A stretch of DNA of 64,000 nucleotides from Microsyncoccus archaeolyticus. Lineage in GTDB: Bacteria > Patescibacteriota > Minisyncoccia > Minisyncoccales > Minisyncoccaceae. Positions 49,426-58,430 of this stretch are shown here, one piece after another (position 1 is the first letter of the stretch; the number at the start of each line of letters is the position of its first letter). The notes beneath the pieces are model-generated. The model saw only the letters and a list, made by a program, of their open reading frames with translations, was not told the origin of the DNA and searched no databases. The position numbers were made by a program, and so were the translations under genes. Location of the stretch: positions 124,001-188,000 of the forward strand of contig BTXY01000001.1 of NCBI GenBank assembly GCA_036987155.1. Reading direction: 5' to 3'.

Positions 49426-49703
49426 TAATTAATTTTGAAATCCTTTCTGTCTTTAAATTCTTGTTGTTTTCCTTCGTTCCATTGCTGTACTGGTCTTAAA
49501 TAGCCAACCACTCTTGAATAGACCTCTGTTTTCTGAAAATTATTTAATCCTCTGTTTAAATTAAAACAATCTGAACATTTAAAGATTTCTTGAAAATTCC
49601 CGTTTCCTAAATCATATTTTAAAAAATGACCATTTAACAGCTCTCCTTTGCTGTTGATTTGTATTTCTTTGCCACAATCATAACAAAAAAATTGTTGAGT
49701 CAT
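49425..49703 (-). CDS. Free-standing glycyl-radical tail of NrdD with a zinc ribbon
   Basis: The 92-residue protein starts with a zinc-ribbon-like part (FFCYDCGKEI ... FKCSDCFN). Its last 30 residues (VYSRVVGYLRPVQQWNEGKQ plus QEFKDRKDF) equal the glycyl-radical C-terminus of the NrdD encoded next to it. The glycine in RVVGY is the radical site. The 80-nt stretch encoding it is an exact copy of the end of nrdD. It may be a spare glycyl-radical domain that replaces an oxygen-damaged tail, as GrcA/YfiD does for pyruvate formate-lyase. It overlaps nrdG by one base. Confidence 0.72.
   Translation of the reverse strand: MTQQFFCYDCGKEIQINSKGELLNGHFLKYDLGNGNFQEIFKCSDCFNLNRGLNNFQKTEVYSRVVGYLRPVQQWNEGKQQEFKDRKDFKIN
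49444..49523. repeat. 80-nt exact direct repeat, copy 1 (tail of the small glycyl-radical gene)
   Basis: It is identical base for base to 49745-49824 at an offset of 301 nt. No synonymous change has accumulated, so the duplication is recent or kept equal by gene conversion. Confidence 0.92.
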
Positions 49704-49704
49704 A

Positions 49705-51828
49705 TTATTTTTTAGAAAACATTGATGATTTGACCTTGAATTCTTTTCTGTCTTTAAATTCTTGTTGTTTTCCTTCGTTCCATTGCTGTACTGGTCTTAA
49801 ATAGCCAACCACTCTTGAATAGACTTCACAAGGCTGTTCAATTATACACTTAGGACAAGTAAAATGCTTACCTGCAATATATCCATGACTAGGACAAATT
49901 GAAAAAGTAGGAGTAATTGTAATATATGGCAAACGATTATTTTCAAAAGATTTTTTAATTAATGATTTTACTGTTTCAATGTCTGATAATTCTTCTCCAA
50001 TAAATATATGCTCAACTGTTCCGCCAGTATATTTACATTGCAGATCGTCTTGAAGTTTTAATTCTTCAAAAATATCATCCGTATAATTAACCGGCAATTG
50101 AGTTGAATTAGTATAATAAGGAATCTTCTTTGTTCCAGAAGTAACAATCTCTGGATAAAGCTTTCTATCTTTTTGAGCTAACCTATAAGAAGTTGATTCG
50201 GCTGGAGTAGCTTCTAAATTATAAATATTGCCTGTTTCCTTTTGGTATCCGACTAATTTTTCTCTCATAAAATCCATTACTTCTAGAGCAAACTGTCTTC
50301 CTTTTTTAGAACCAATATCTTCTCCTATAAAATTAAGCAAAGCTTCATTCATTCCCGAAATTCCAATAGTAGAAAAATGATTAGCAAAATATTGTCCTTT
50401 TGCTTTTTTAACACCTGCTAAATAATATTTAGAATAAGGATACAGTCCTTTTCCAGTATATTCTTCAATGGTTTTTCTCTTAATTTCAAGACTTTCTTTA
50501 GCAATATCCATTATAGACCCTAATCTTTCTAAAAATTCTTTTTTTGTTTTAGATAAATATCCGATTCTAGGAAGATTAACTGTTACTACTCCAATACTAC
50601 CAGTCAAAGATCCTGATCCAAATAATCCGCCTCCTCCCCTGTTGGCTAATTCACTTAAATCAAGTCTCAAACGACAACACATTGAACGAACATCTTCTGG
50701 CTTCATGTCTGAATTCAAATAATTAGCAAAATAGTTTATTCCATATTTTGCTGATGCTTCAAAAAGCCCATCTAATGCTGGGTCTTCCCAAGGAAAATCA
50801 GGCGTAATGTTTATTGTTGGTATTGGAAAAGAAAATGGTCTTCCGCTTTTATCGCCTTTGATCATTGCAGAATAAAATGCTTTGACTAGCATCTTCATTT
50901 CTTCTTCAAATTCTCCATAAGTTTCTTTTTGAGGTATTCCTCCAATTATTACTGGTTGGTTTGCAAAAACAGCTGACGGCTTTAAATCTAATGTTACATT
51001 CGTAAAAGGACACTGAAATCCAACCCTTGTTGGAACTGCCATGTTGTATAAAAATTCTTGAATTGCTTGCTCAACCTGAGCATAACTTAAGTTGTCATAA
51101 CGAATAAAAGGAGCTAGAAGAGTATCAAAATTAGAAAAAGAAACTGCTCCTGCTGCTTCTCCTTGAAGAGTATACATAAAATTAACCACTTGACCCAAAG
51201 CAGATCTAAAATGTTTAGGGGGGAATGATTCAATTTTTCCATTTACTCCTCCAAAACCCCTAGAGATTAAATCATACAAGTCCCAACCAACACAATAACA
51301 TGCTAATGTGTCTAAATTATGCAAATGAACATCTCCAGATTCATTTGCTTCTCTAACTTCTTTAGGGTAAATTTTATTCAACCAATACTTTTTAACAATA
51401 TACGACACTCCATAGTGATTTAAACCTTGCAAAGAAAAGGTCATGTTGGAATTTTCTTGAACCTCCCAGTCGAGTTTGTCTAAATAATCATCAACTCTGT
51501 CCACGGCCTCTTCACTTATCTCTTCTGCTTCTCTAATTCTTCTTCTTTGTTCTCTGTAAAGTATAAAAGCTTTAGCTGCAATTGCTTCTCCTTCTAAAAT
51601 TAGCACTTCTTCAACAATGTCTTGAATCTGCTCAACGTTTGGAATCTCACCAGACTTGAATCTTCGGTTTAAAATTTGAACAATTTTATCAGAAATCTTT
51701 TTTGTTTTCTTTCCGTTGCCTTGTTTGGTAGCAGTAATAGCTTTGAAAACCGCATTTGTAATTTTTTCTTGACTAAAATCTACAATGTCGCCATTTCTTT
51801 TTTTAATTTTGAGAATTTTATTTTCCAT
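49705..51828 (-). CDS. nrdD: Anaerobic (class III) ribonucleoside-triphosphate reductase NrdD
   Basis: The 707-residue enzyme makes deoxyribonucleotides without oxygen. An N-terminal ATP-cone (IKKRNGDIVDFSQEKITNAV, about 5-95) regulates activity. The catalytic barrel has GFQCPFTNVTLDLKPS and MCCRLRLDLSELANRG. The C-terminal zinc site uses CPSHGYIAGKHFTCPKC, and the glycyl radical is in SRVVGYLRPVQQW. The tail is duplicated in the next gene. The promoter with TTGACA at 51863-51858 lies upstream. Class III enzymes imply an anaerobic or microaerobic life. Confidence 0.95.
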   Translation of the reverse strand: MENKILKIKKRNGDIVDFSQEKITNAVFKAITATKQGNGKKTKKISDKIVQILNRRFKSGEIPNVEQIQDIVEEVLILEGEAIAAKAFILYREQRRRIREAEEISEEAVDRVDDYLDKLDWEVQENSNMTFSLQGLNHYGVSYIVKKYWLNKIYPKEVREANESGDVHLHNLDTLACYCVGWDLYDLISRGFGGVNGKIESFPPKHFRSALGQVVNFMYTLQGEAAGAVSFSNFDTLLAPFIRYDNLSYAQVEQAIQEFLYNMAVPTRVGFQCPFTNVTLDLKPSAVFANQPVIIGGIPQKETYGEFEEEMKMLVKAFYSAMIKGDKSGRPFSFPIPTINITPDFPWEDPALDGLFEASAKYGINYFANYLNSDMKPEDVRSMCCRLRLDLSELANRGGGGLFGSGSLTGSIGVVTVNLPRIGYLSKTKKEFLERLGSIMDIAKESLEIKRKTIEEYTGKGLYPYSKYYLAGVKKAKGQYFANHFSTIGISGMNEALLNFIGEDIGSKKGRQFALEVMDFMREKLVGYQKETGNIYNLEATPAESTSYRLAQKDRKLYPEIVTSGTKKIPYYTNSTQLPVNYTDDIFEELKLQDDLQCKYTGGTVEHIFIGEELSDIETVKSLIKKSFENNRLPYITITPTFSICPSHGYIAGKHFTCPKCIIEQPCEVYSRVVGYLRPVQQWNEGKQQEFKDRKEFKVKSSMFSKK
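49745..49824. repeat. 80-nt exact direct repeat, copy 2 (glycyl-radical end of nrdD)
   Basis: See copy 1 at 49444-49523. This copy encodes the glycyl radical segment of the full-length enzyme. Confidence 0.92.
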
Positions 51829-51834
51829 ACAACA

Positions 51835-51872
51835 ATTCTAAACCCCGACAAAATTATTGTCAACTTTGACAA
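51835..51872 (-). promoter_or_regulatory. nrdD promoter with a palindrome over the -35 box
   Basis: On the minus strand TTGACA (51863-51858), a 17-nt spacer and TAGAAT (51840-51835) lie just before the nrdD start at 51828. The palindrome TTGTCAA-CT-TTGACAA (51857-51872) covers the -35 box and could be an operator. It does not resemble an NrdR box. Confidence 0.68.
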
Positions 51873-51889
51873 ATGTTTCAAAGATTGTA

Positions 51890-52828
51890 TTATTGGCTTT
51901 TTTCTGGGCTAGTCGCAATAATTGTTAGCCTAATTTCATCTTTAGACAGATTTTTATCGAATGAAGCACCAAAAACCACTTTTGCAGACGGCGAAGTTCT
52001 CTTTTTGAGTGCTTCTGCGATTTTTTTAACCTCAGATAAGTAAAAATTATTGCTTCCAGATGCAATATTAAACAAAATACTCCTTGATTTCTCAAGAGGA
52101 AAATCAGTTAAGGGAGAAAATAGGGCATTATCAAGCGCTTTCATTACTCTGTCGTTACCTTTTGCTTTTCCAATACCGAAAAAGGCTGATCCACCACTCT
52201 TTAGAATCTCTTTTATATCAGCAAAATCAAGATTAAGTATTCCTGGACTGGAAATTACATGAGAAATACTTTCAACTGCTTCTTTTAAAAGCTCATCGCA
52301 CTTTTCAAAAGCAAATTCTACTGAAGATTTTGGAGGAATTAACTTAATTAATTTGTCGTTAGGGATGATAACAAGCGTGTTTATATTTCTTTCTATCTCT
52401 TCTAAACTATTTAAAGCAATTTTTTTTCTTTTCTTACCTTCAAAAAAGAATGGTAAAGTAGCTATACCTATTGTTAAAATATTTAAATTCTTGGCTGCTT
52501 CTGAAACAATTGGCATTGCTCCGGAACCAGTACCACCCCCCAATCCTGCTGTTAAAAAAACAATGTCTGCTGTTTTTAAAACATCTTCTATTTCTTTAAT
52601 GCTCTCTTTGGCAGAGAGTTTTCCTATTTCAGGCTTCATTCCTGCGCCCAATCCTCTTGTTATCTTATCTCCAATTCTTATTTTCAAATGCGCTTTCTTT
52701 TTAGTTAAGTCTTGCGCATCTGTATTCATGCTAATTAATTCAACATTTTTAATATTTGAATCAAATAGCCTTGAAACAGTATTGCATCCTGCTCCGCCAA
52801 TACCAATAACTTTTATTTTCGTATTCAT
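51890..52828 (-). CDS. ftsZ: Cell division GTPase FtsZ (short form)
   Basis: The 312-residue protein is the tubulin-like ring former of division. It has the N-terminal IKVIGIGGAGCNTVSRLF, the GTP-binding FLTAGLGGGTGSGAMPIV (G-box) and TLVIIPNDKLIKL. The C-terminal domain ends at about 310 without the usual long linker and conserved C-terminal peptide that binds FtsA/ZipA. It starts one base after ftsA ends, so both are translated together. The absence of the tail suggests a different mode of FtsA contact. Confidence 0.93.
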   Translation of the reverse strand: MNTKIKVIGIGGAGCNTVSRLFDSNIKNVELISMNTDAQDLTKKKAHLKIRIGDKITRGLGAGMKPEIGKLSAKESIKEIEDVLKTADIVFLTAGLGGGTGSGAMPIVSEAAKNLNILTIGIATLPFFFEGKKRKKIALNSLEEIERNINTLVIIPNDKLIKLIPPKSSVEFAFEKCDELLKEAVESISHVISSPGILNLDFADIKEILKSGGSAFFGIGKAKGNDRVMKALDNALFSPLTDFPLEKSRSILFNIASGSNNFYLSEVKKIAEALKKRTSPSAKVVFGASFDKNLSKDEIRLTIIATSPEKSQ

Positions 52829-54088
52829 TTAAGGATTAAGATTTTTTAAAAAATCTTTAATTTTCTTCCATAAACCATCTCTAGAAACATTCTCATTATT
52901 TTGAGTATCCTCTTCACTGTCAGCTATTAATCCACAGACAGTAGAAAGAGAACAATCTTTGTCTATTCCTGAAATATTTTTAGGATAACCAACTCTACAA
53001 GGAAGATTAAATTCTTTTTTTGCTAAATCAACTATTCCAGGTAATTTTGCTCCTCCTCCAACTAAAACAATTCCACCGGGCAACAATCCTTGCTTAGAGA
53101 CTTTTTTGATTTCTTTATCTATTAAATCAAATATTTCACAAACCCTAGCATCAATTATTTTATTTAATTCTTTTTCAGAAAAACAAAGACTATTTTTATT
53201 CTTTACTTTCTTAGATTTTTCTATTTGTATTTTTTCTCCTGAAAAAGAATCTAAATCTATTTCTAATTTTTTAATTCCTGTTTTACTGCATGATCCATAA
53301 TCTCTTTTTATTTTTTCAGCTATCTCAATTTCTGTTTTAAAACCAATTGCAATGTCATTGGTAATATTTGCTGCTCCTACTGGAAAAACAGCTAAGTTTA
53401 AAAGTCTTCCATCCTCAAAAACTGCGACAGAAGAAGTTCCTGCTCCAATAGAAACTAAAGCTACTCCTAATTCCTTTTGAGCAGAAGTTAAAATTGAGTT
53501 AATGTCAGCTAAAATTGCTGGAACGATGCTTACTTCTGAATCAATACCACTCTCAGCAATTGCTTCTATAATATTTTCTGTATCAGCTACAAACCCTGAT
53601 AAAAGAAATGCTTCTAACTCTAATCTTGTTCCTTTTAATTTCAAAGGATCTTTAATTTCTCTTTCTCCATCTAAAATCCACTCTTTAGCAAAAGTTTTTA
53701 AAACTTCTTTATTGGTTGATTGAAGATTGGTTGCATTAGCTCCTTGATGAGCTCTTTCAATGTCTTCTTGAGAAACCTTGCCATCTGCTCTTCCCACAGA
53801 AACAAGGCCCCTGCTACTAGTTAGTTCTAATTTGTTTCCATTAAGACTAACATAAAACTCTCTTGGCCTTGGAATTCTTTCTTCGCTTAATTGAGTGAAA
53901 ACCTCTGCTATTTTCTTTGCTGTTTCTTCTGGAGTTTTAATTCTTCCTTTTTGTACACCAGCCGAATCAATTGTCTTTAAAGACAATACTTCTGTAATTT
54001 TTCCTGTTTCCGTATCTTTTTTTGCTACAAGAACCTTAATCACGCTTGTCCCAATATCTATTCCTGCAACGGTTTGTATTCTTGCCAT
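52829..54088 (-). CDS. ftsA: Cell division protein FtsA
   Basis: The 419-residue actin-like protein anchors FtsZ to the membrane. It shows VAGIDIGTSVIKVLVAKK (phosphate 1), VALVSIGAGTSSVAVFEDGRL (phosphate 2) and GGIVLVGGGAKLPGI (adenosine site). It ends in a short amphipathic helix (DGLWKKIKDFLKNLNP), the membrane-binding peptide. Gene order ftsA-ftsZ is the classical one. It lies 2 nt before ybeY in the same direction. Confidence 0.95.
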   Translation of the reverse strand: MARIQTVAGIDIGTSVIKVLVAKKDTETGKITEVLSLKTIDSAGVQKGRIKTPEETAKKIAEVFTQLSEERIPRPREFYVSLNGNKLELTSSRGLVSVGRADGKVSQEDIERAHQGANATNLQSTNKEVLKTFAKEWILDGEREIKDPLKLKGTRLELEAFLLSGFVADTENIIEAIAESGIDSEVSIVPAILADINSILTSAQKELGVALVSIGAGTSSVAVFEDGRLLNLAVFPVGAANITNDIAIGFKTEIEIAEKIKRDYGSCSKTGIKKLEIDLDSFSGEKIQIEKSKKVKNKNSLCFSEKELNKIIDARVCEIFDLIDKEIKKVSKQGLLPGGIVLVGGGAKLPGIVDLAKKEFNLPCRVGYPKNISGIDKDCSLSTVCGLIADSEEDTQNNENVSRDGLWKKIKDFLKNLNP

Positions 54089-54090
54089 AA

Positions 54091-54486
54091 TTATTTGCTT
54101 AAATACTTATTTTGTTTTTGAAACATTTCTTCTGCTTCTTTATTTTTAACATGGTCCATACCTTTCAAATGAAGTATACCATGAATCAAAACTTTTGATA
54201 ATTCCTTTTTAAAGGGAACTCCAGCTTCTTCTGCGTTTCTTCTAACCATTTCTAAACAAATTACTATTTGAGGCAGAGTATCATTAATCGTACCAAAAGA
54301 CAAAACATCTGTTGCTTTATCCTTTTTTCTATATCTCTTATTTAAAGATTTGATTTCTTTTTCTTTAACAAAAGCAACTTCAATGTCTTTTTTAATACCC
54401 TCCCCCTTAAGAACTTTTTTAGCAACAGATTCTAACAACTTCTTATCAACTTTAAAATCCTTGTCTAGGTTTACTATATCAATCAT
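54091..54486 (-). CDS. ybeY: Endoribonuclease YbeY (16S rRNA maturation)
   Basis: The 131-residue metalloprotein matures the 3' end of 16S rRNA and takes part in ribosome quality control. Its zinc motif is LIHGILHLKGMDH (H-G-x-L-H-L-x-G-x-D-H), preceded by TDVLSFGT. Length and motif positions match the family. It lies directly before ftsA on the same strand. Confidence 0.95.
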   Translation of the reverse strand: MIDIVNLDKDFKVDKKLLESVAKKVLKGEGIKKDIEVAFVKEKEIKSLNKRYRKKDKATDVLSFGTINDTLPQIVICLEMVRRNAEEAGVPFKKELSKVLIHGILHLKGMDHVKNKEAEEMFQKQNKYLSK

Positions 54487-54536
54487 TATATCTATTTTAC
54501 TAGATTGAGAAAATTAAATCAAGTATAAAAGAAAAA

Positions 54537-54553
54537 CAGGATATCCCTGCTTT
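54537..54553 (-). terminator. Intrinsic terminator at the end of yqeY
   Basis: On the minus strand the stop TAA (54554-54552) runs into AAGCAGG, which pairs with CCTGTTTT after the loop GATAT; U5 follows. It is a weak to moderate stem. Confidence 0.6.
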
Positions 54554-55043
54554 AACTTAATAATTCTTTTACTATTTTGGCTACCAGATTACCATCTGCT
54601 TTTCCCTTTGTTTGAGGCGCAACCTCTTTCATTATTAATCCAATGTCTTTGATTGTACTTGCTCCTGTTTTTGCCTTTGCATCCTCAACAATTTTTCTAA
54701 TTTCATCTTCGGTTAGCTCTTTTGGTAAATATTTTTTAAGAATTTCTAATTCTTTTGTTTCTTGCTCAACCAAATCATTTCTTCCTCCCGCCTTAAAAGA
54801 TTCAATGCTATCTCTTCTCTTTTTAACTTCAGAAGCAACAACCTCAATTATTTCTTCTTTAGTTAAAATGCTTTTCTCGTCTAATTCTTTGTCGCTTATT
54901 CCTTGATTATCATTAGCGATTTTCAATCTTTTATCCTTTTCCTTATTAATAATAGAAGAAATAAGCATTCTTAAAACAGAAACACCTGTTTCGTTTTTAT
55001 CTTTTTGAAAGGAAATTAAATCCTTTTTAATTTCTTCTAACAT
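54552..55043 (-). CDS. GatB/YqeY-domain protein
   Basis: The 163-residue protein is helical and belongs to the GatB/YqeY family: LEEIKKDLISFQKDKNETGV, then VLRMLISSIINKEKD, AGGRNDLVEQETKELEILKKYLPKEL and a C-terminal GADGNLVAKIVKE-like end (TKGKADGNLVAKIVKELLS). The domain binds tRNA in GatB, where it helps glutamyl/aspartyl-tRNA amidation; the free form has an uncertain role. It is directly downstream of rpsU (5 nt), the usual neighbour. Confidence 0.92.
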   Translation of the reverse strand: MLEEIKKDLISFQKDKNETGVSVLRMLISSIINKEKDKRLKIANDNQGISDKELDEKSILTKEEIIEVVASEVKKRRDSIESFKAGGRNDLVEQETKELEILKKYLPKELTEDEIRKIVEDAKAKTGASTIKDIGLIMKEVAPQTKGKADGNLVAKIVKELLS

Positions 55044-55047
55044 AATA

Positions 55048-55257
55048 TTAGATTTTCCCTAATTTTTTTAATTTCTCAAACTTCTTGGTTTTTCCTATCT
55101 TTACCAAAGCAGCTCTTTTCTTCAAGTTATCGCTTTTGTCTCTTTCCTGAAACCTTCTTTTTCTGGCCTCAGTTAAAACACCGCTCTTTTGAACAGCTTT
55201 AGTAAAACGATAAACTAAAGATTGGGAAGTTTCTTTTTGTTGTTTTTGAATCTTCAT
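55048..55257 (-). CDS. rpsU: 30S ribosomal protein S21
   Basis: The 69-residue basic protein matches bS21: SLVYRFTKAVQKSGVLTEARKRRFQERDK, ending in a Lys-rich tail. It binds near the anti-Shine-Dalgarno region of 16S rRNA and helps initiation. It is between hisS and the yqeY gene with short spacers, in one operon. The spacing of rpsU-yqeY is conserved in many bacteria. Confidence 0.92.
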   Translation of the reverse strand: MKIQKQQKETSQSLVYRFTKAVQKSGVLTEARKRRFQERDKSDNLKKRAALVKIGKTKKFEKLKKLGKI

Positions 55258-55262
55258 ATTTA

Positions 55263-56543
55263 TTATCTTAATCTTGTTTTAACTTCTTTAACCATATCTT
55301 TTATGGCAACTTCTGATTGTTTGCCTGTTTCCATGTCTCTGATTATAACCATGTCTTTTAATGCTTCTTTCTGACCAACGATTATAACCGTATTAATATT
55401 AAGTTTGTTTGCCCTGCTTAATTGAGCCTTAAGAGAATCTCTACTAAATGATTCTGTTGCTTTTATGCCTGCTTTTCTTAATTCTTCAAAAATAACTAAT
55501 CCTTTCTTTTTAGCTAATGGTCCTATTTGAGAAATAAAAACCTTTGGCGGAGAAGCGTAAACTCCTTCTGCTTTTCTATTTCTCATTACAGTTACAATTC
55601 TCTCTATTCCTGCAGCAAATCCACAAGCAGGAATATTAGCTTTTCCTAAAACCTTTGACAAGATATCATATCTTCCGCCTCCTGCCAAGACCCCCTCTCC
55701 TTCTTCTTCGTTTATTGGGGCCTCTATCTCAAAAACAGTTCTAGTATAATAATCTAATCCTCTTACTAAAAATGGATCTAAAGTAAAGGGTATTTTTAAT
55801 TCTTCTAAATACTCCAACACTCCTTTTAAATGATTTTTACAATCATCACATAAATAATCAACGATTTGAGGAGCTTCGTTTAAAAGTTCTCTACATTTTT
55901 CATTTTTACAATCAAGAACCCTTAAAGGATTTGTTTTTGTTCTTCTTAAACAATCCCTGCAAAAACCATTCTTTTTAGATTTTAAAAATTTGACCAATGC
56001 TTTCTTATACTCCCCCCTACAATTTTCATCTCCAATTGAATTAATCCTTACCAGAGTATTGTTAATTCCCAAATCATTTAAAATATTGTAAGCAATAACA
56101 ATTGTTTGAGCATCAACAATAGATTCTTTATCTCCCAAGACTTCGCACCCAAATTGCCAAAATTGTCTATATCTTCCTGCTTGAGGTCTTTCATGTCTAA
56201 AAAATGGTCCGTGATACCATAATTTTACTGGCTGAGGATATGTATTAAAACCGTGCTCTAAATAAGCGCGCATAATTGGTGCTGTTCCTTCTGGACGCAA
56301 AGCTAGAGCATCTTTTCCTTCTCTTGTTCTTAAAATATACATTTCTTTTTCTACAATATCAGTATTAATTCCAACACTTCTATTAAATAATTCTGCACTT
56401 TCTAAAATCGGGGTATCTATTTTTTCAAAACCATAAAAATCAAAAGCTTTTTCTATTGTTCTGTATATTTTCTGAAAATATATTTGGTCTTGAGGCAAAA
56501 TATCATGCATCCCTGTTGGAGTCTGGTATTTAATTTTGGCCAT
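55263..56543 (-). CDS. hisS: Histidyl-tRNA synthetase
   Basis: The 426-residue class II enzyme attaches histidine to tRNA-His. Motif 1 (NRSVGINTDIVEKEMY), motif 2 (LRPEGTAPIMRAY, then YHGPFFRHERPQAGRYRQFWQ) and the histidine-specific LVRGLDYYTRTVFE and GGGRYDIL are seen. A C-terminal anticodon-binding domain follows (VFISQIGPLAKKKGL). A four-cysteine insert (CRDCLRRTKTNPLRVLDCK, CRELLN, CDDC) is also present. Its 3' end is next to rpsU, and it overlaps lepB by 14 nt. Confidence 0.96.
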   Translation of the reverse strand: MAKIKYQTPTGMHDILPQDQIYFQKIYRTIEKAFDFYGFEKIDTPILESAELFNRSVGINTDIVEKEMYILRTREGKDALALRPEGTAPIMRAYLEHGFNTYPQPVKLWYHGPFFRHERPQAGRYRQFWQFGCEVLGDKESIVDAQTIVIAYNILNDLGINNTLVRINSIGDENCRGEYKKALVKFLKSKKNGFCRDCLRRTKTNPLRVLDCKNEKCRELLNEAPQIVDYLCDDCKNHLKGVLEYLEELKIPFTLDPFLVRGLDYYTRTVFEIEAPINEEEGEGVLAGGGRYDILSKVLGKANIPACGFAAGIERIVTVMRNRKAEGVYASPPKVFISQIGPLAKKKGLVIFEELRKAGIKATESFSRDSLKAQLSRANKLNINTVIIVGQKEALKDMVIIRDMETGKQSEVAIKDMVKEVKTRLR

Positions 56544-57108
56544 AATTATTTTTAAAGTTTGTTAATATGCTAGAAAGAAAGTCAAAAGCTGAAAGCTTGA
56601 TAAAAACTTTCCCAACAATGTTTTCTCTGGGCACTGGACCCCAAATTCTTGAATCAGAGGAATAATTTCTATTATCCCCCATAACAAAATATTCATTTGC
56701 ACCAAGCTCTATTGAAAAATTATTATTTCTGTCCCAATTCTGCTTTGTTTCTTCTGGCAAATAAGGCTCATCTAATTCAAATGTCTCATTGTTTGAAGTA
56801 ATAAAAACTTCACTATCTTTAATTTCTACTTTTTCTCCAGGAAGTCCGATTATTCTTTTAATGTATTTATATGAAGGGTCTCTAGGATACTTAAAAACTA
56901 TAACTTCTTGCCTTTCTGGTTCTCTTAATTTATATGATAGTTCGTCAATAATTAAATAATCAGCATCATGAAAATTAGGGTCCATTGAGGCCCCACTTAC
57001 AACAAAAGGTTGAAATAGTAATACTCTAATAGGTATTACAATGGCCAAGGCCAATAAAAAAAGCTTTGTCCATTCAAAAATAAAACTGACTATTCCTTTA
57101 TTTTCCAT
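56530..57108 (-). CDS. lepB: Signal peptidase I
   Basis: The product (192 residues from ATG 57108) has one N-terminal membrane helix (FLLALAIVIPIRVLLF). The catalytic serine is in PFVVSGASMDPNF, the catalytic lysine in SYKYIKRIIGLPGE, and box E is YFVMGDNRNYSSDSRIWGPV. It removes signal peptides from exported proteins such as those at 4881 and 62082. It overlaps the hisS start by 14 nt. A GTG at 57123 would lengthen the N-terminus by five residues. Confidence 0.94.
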   Translation of the reverse strand: MENKGIVSFIFEWTKLFLLALAIVIPIRVLLFQPFVVSGASMDPNFHDADYLIIDELSYKLREPERQEVIVFKYPRDPSYKYIKRIIGLPGEKVEIKDSEVFITSNNETFELDEPYLPEETKQNWDRNNNFSIELGANEYFVMGDNRNYSSDSRIWGPVPRENIVGKVFIKLSAFDFLSSILTNFKNNYGQN

Positions 57109-57152
57109 AGACAAATAATACACTAAAACCTATTTTTAGGCAAGTATAAAAA

Positions 57153-57173
57153 AATCAGCTTTTTGAGCTGATT
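57153..57173 (-). terminator. Intrinsic terminator with the stop codon in its stem
   Basis: AATCAGCT (57153-57160) pairs with AGCTGATT (57166-57173); the loop is 5 nt and U7 follows on the minus strand. The TGA stop of the nucleotidyltransferase gene (57157-57155) lies in the stem. Confidence 0.85.
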
Positions 57174-58345
57174 ATATCTTTTATTACTTTTTCTCCTGGC
57201 AAAGTAGTACTGTTGGGATAAATTTTTCTTCCTGGATAAATAATTGTCTTGATTCCTATCTTGGAGTTGTCTCCAATTATTGTTCCAAATTTACGCCTCT
57301 TGGTATCAACCATTTTACCATTAACCAAGGTGTGTATTGTTTTGTTATCATGTCTTAGATTGGCAACAATTGTTCCTGCCCCCAAATTACAGTTAGAACC
57401 AATAATCGAATCGCCGACATAAGAGAGGTGAGGAACATTGGTGTTATCACCAATAATGGTATTTTTGATTTCTACTGCTTGGCCAATTTTAGAATTATCT
57501 CCAATTATTGTAAAAGGACGAATATATGAATTAGGACCAATCACACAATCTTTGCCAATAAATACTGGTCCCTCAATATATGTTCCACTTTTAATAACTG
57601 TTCCTTTTCCAACAATTATTTTCCCTTTAATAAAGACATTTCTTTCTTTATCAATTTTAGAAGTTTTCTTTTTCTGGTCAAATAAAAACTCCAAAATATT
57701 GAATATGTCCCAGGGATAAGACATTGGAAACCAATTATTCGCCCTAATTGCATAAAGATTATTTTCTTTAATAAAAAATTTGATGTAATCAGTAAATTCA
57801 TACTCTCCTCTTTCTGACTTACGTATTTTTCTATTTAAAATGGTTTTGGGTAAAAAATATAATCCAGTATTGACCAAATTAGAAATTGGATCTTTTGGTT
57901 TTTCAATAATATTTTTAACAAAACCATTTTCTTCTACAATAACTCCGAATTCAGAAGGATTGTCGTGTTCCTTTACCAAAATACAAGGAAAATTATTTAT
58001 TGCTCTTTTAATATCTCCCCTGAAGTAAAAATCATCTCCATTTAAAAGAAGAAAATTATCTTCGATTAATTTCTTTGTTAGTTTTACTCCTCCTCCTGTT
58101 CCATTAAGGTCTTTCTGGAAAACATATTTTATTTTTATTCCCTCAAATTCATTTCCTATTGTTTCTTGTATTAATTCTTTTTTATAACTAACAATAATCA
58201 AAGCTTCGTCAACCAAGCCTTTGAGCTGGTTTAAATTATGTTCCAAAATTGATTGTCCAAAAACAGAGAACAATGGTTTTGGCTTAGTCAAAGAAAGTGG
58301 TTCAAATCTTGTCCCTTTTCCTGCTGCTAAGATAATCGCCTGCAT
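57155..58345 (-). CDS. Sugar-1-phosphate nucleotidyltransferase with left-handed beta-helix
   Basis: The 396-residue protein begins at ATG 58345, which has a strong AAAGGAG Shine-Dalgarno just before it, unlike upstream in-frame starts. The N-terminal Rossmann domain has MQAIILAAGKGTRFEPLSL and FLLLNGDDFYFRG. From about 250 on, hexapeptide repeats (VIGPNSYIRPFTIIGDNSKIG, then IVANLRHDNKTIHT) form a left-handed beta-helix, as in GlmU and related enzymes. It makes a nucleotide sugar for envelope glycans. Whether it is bifunctional like GlmU is open: the acetyltransferase-specific residues are not certain. Confidence 0.88.
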   Translation of the reverse strand: MQAIILAAGKGTRFEPLSLTKPKPLFSVFGQSILEHNLNQLKGLVDEALIIVSYKKELIQETIGNEFEGIKIKYVFQKDLNGTGGGVKLTKKLIEDNFLLLNGDDFYFRGDIKRAINNFPCILVKEHDNPSEFGVIVEENGFVKNIIEKPKDPISNLVNTGLYFLPKTILNRKIRKSERGEYEFTDYIKFFIKENNLYAIRANNWFPMSYPWDIFNILEFLFDQKKKTSKIDKERNVFIKGKIIVGKGTVIKSGTYIEGPVFIGKDCVIGPNSYIRPFTIIGDNSKIGQAVEIKNTIIGDNTNVPHLSYVGDSIIGSNCNLGAGTIVANLRHDNKTIHTLVNGKMVDTKRRKFGTIIGDNSKIGIKTIIYPGRKIYPNSTTLPGEKVIKDIISSKS

Positions 58346-58393
58346 ACTTGTCTCCTTTAATTTACAAAGAACTTCCACTTTTGTGGTAAAGAT

Positions 58394-58422
58394 ACAATAG
58401 AATGATAGTTATTTTTTGTCAA
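58394..58422 (-). promoter_or_regulatory. Promoter of the nucleotidyltransferase gene
   Basis: TTGACA (58422-58417), 17-nt spacer and TATTGT (58399-58394) read leftward about 50 nt before the start at 58345. Confidence 0.7.
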
Positions 58423-58430
58423 TATTAAAA

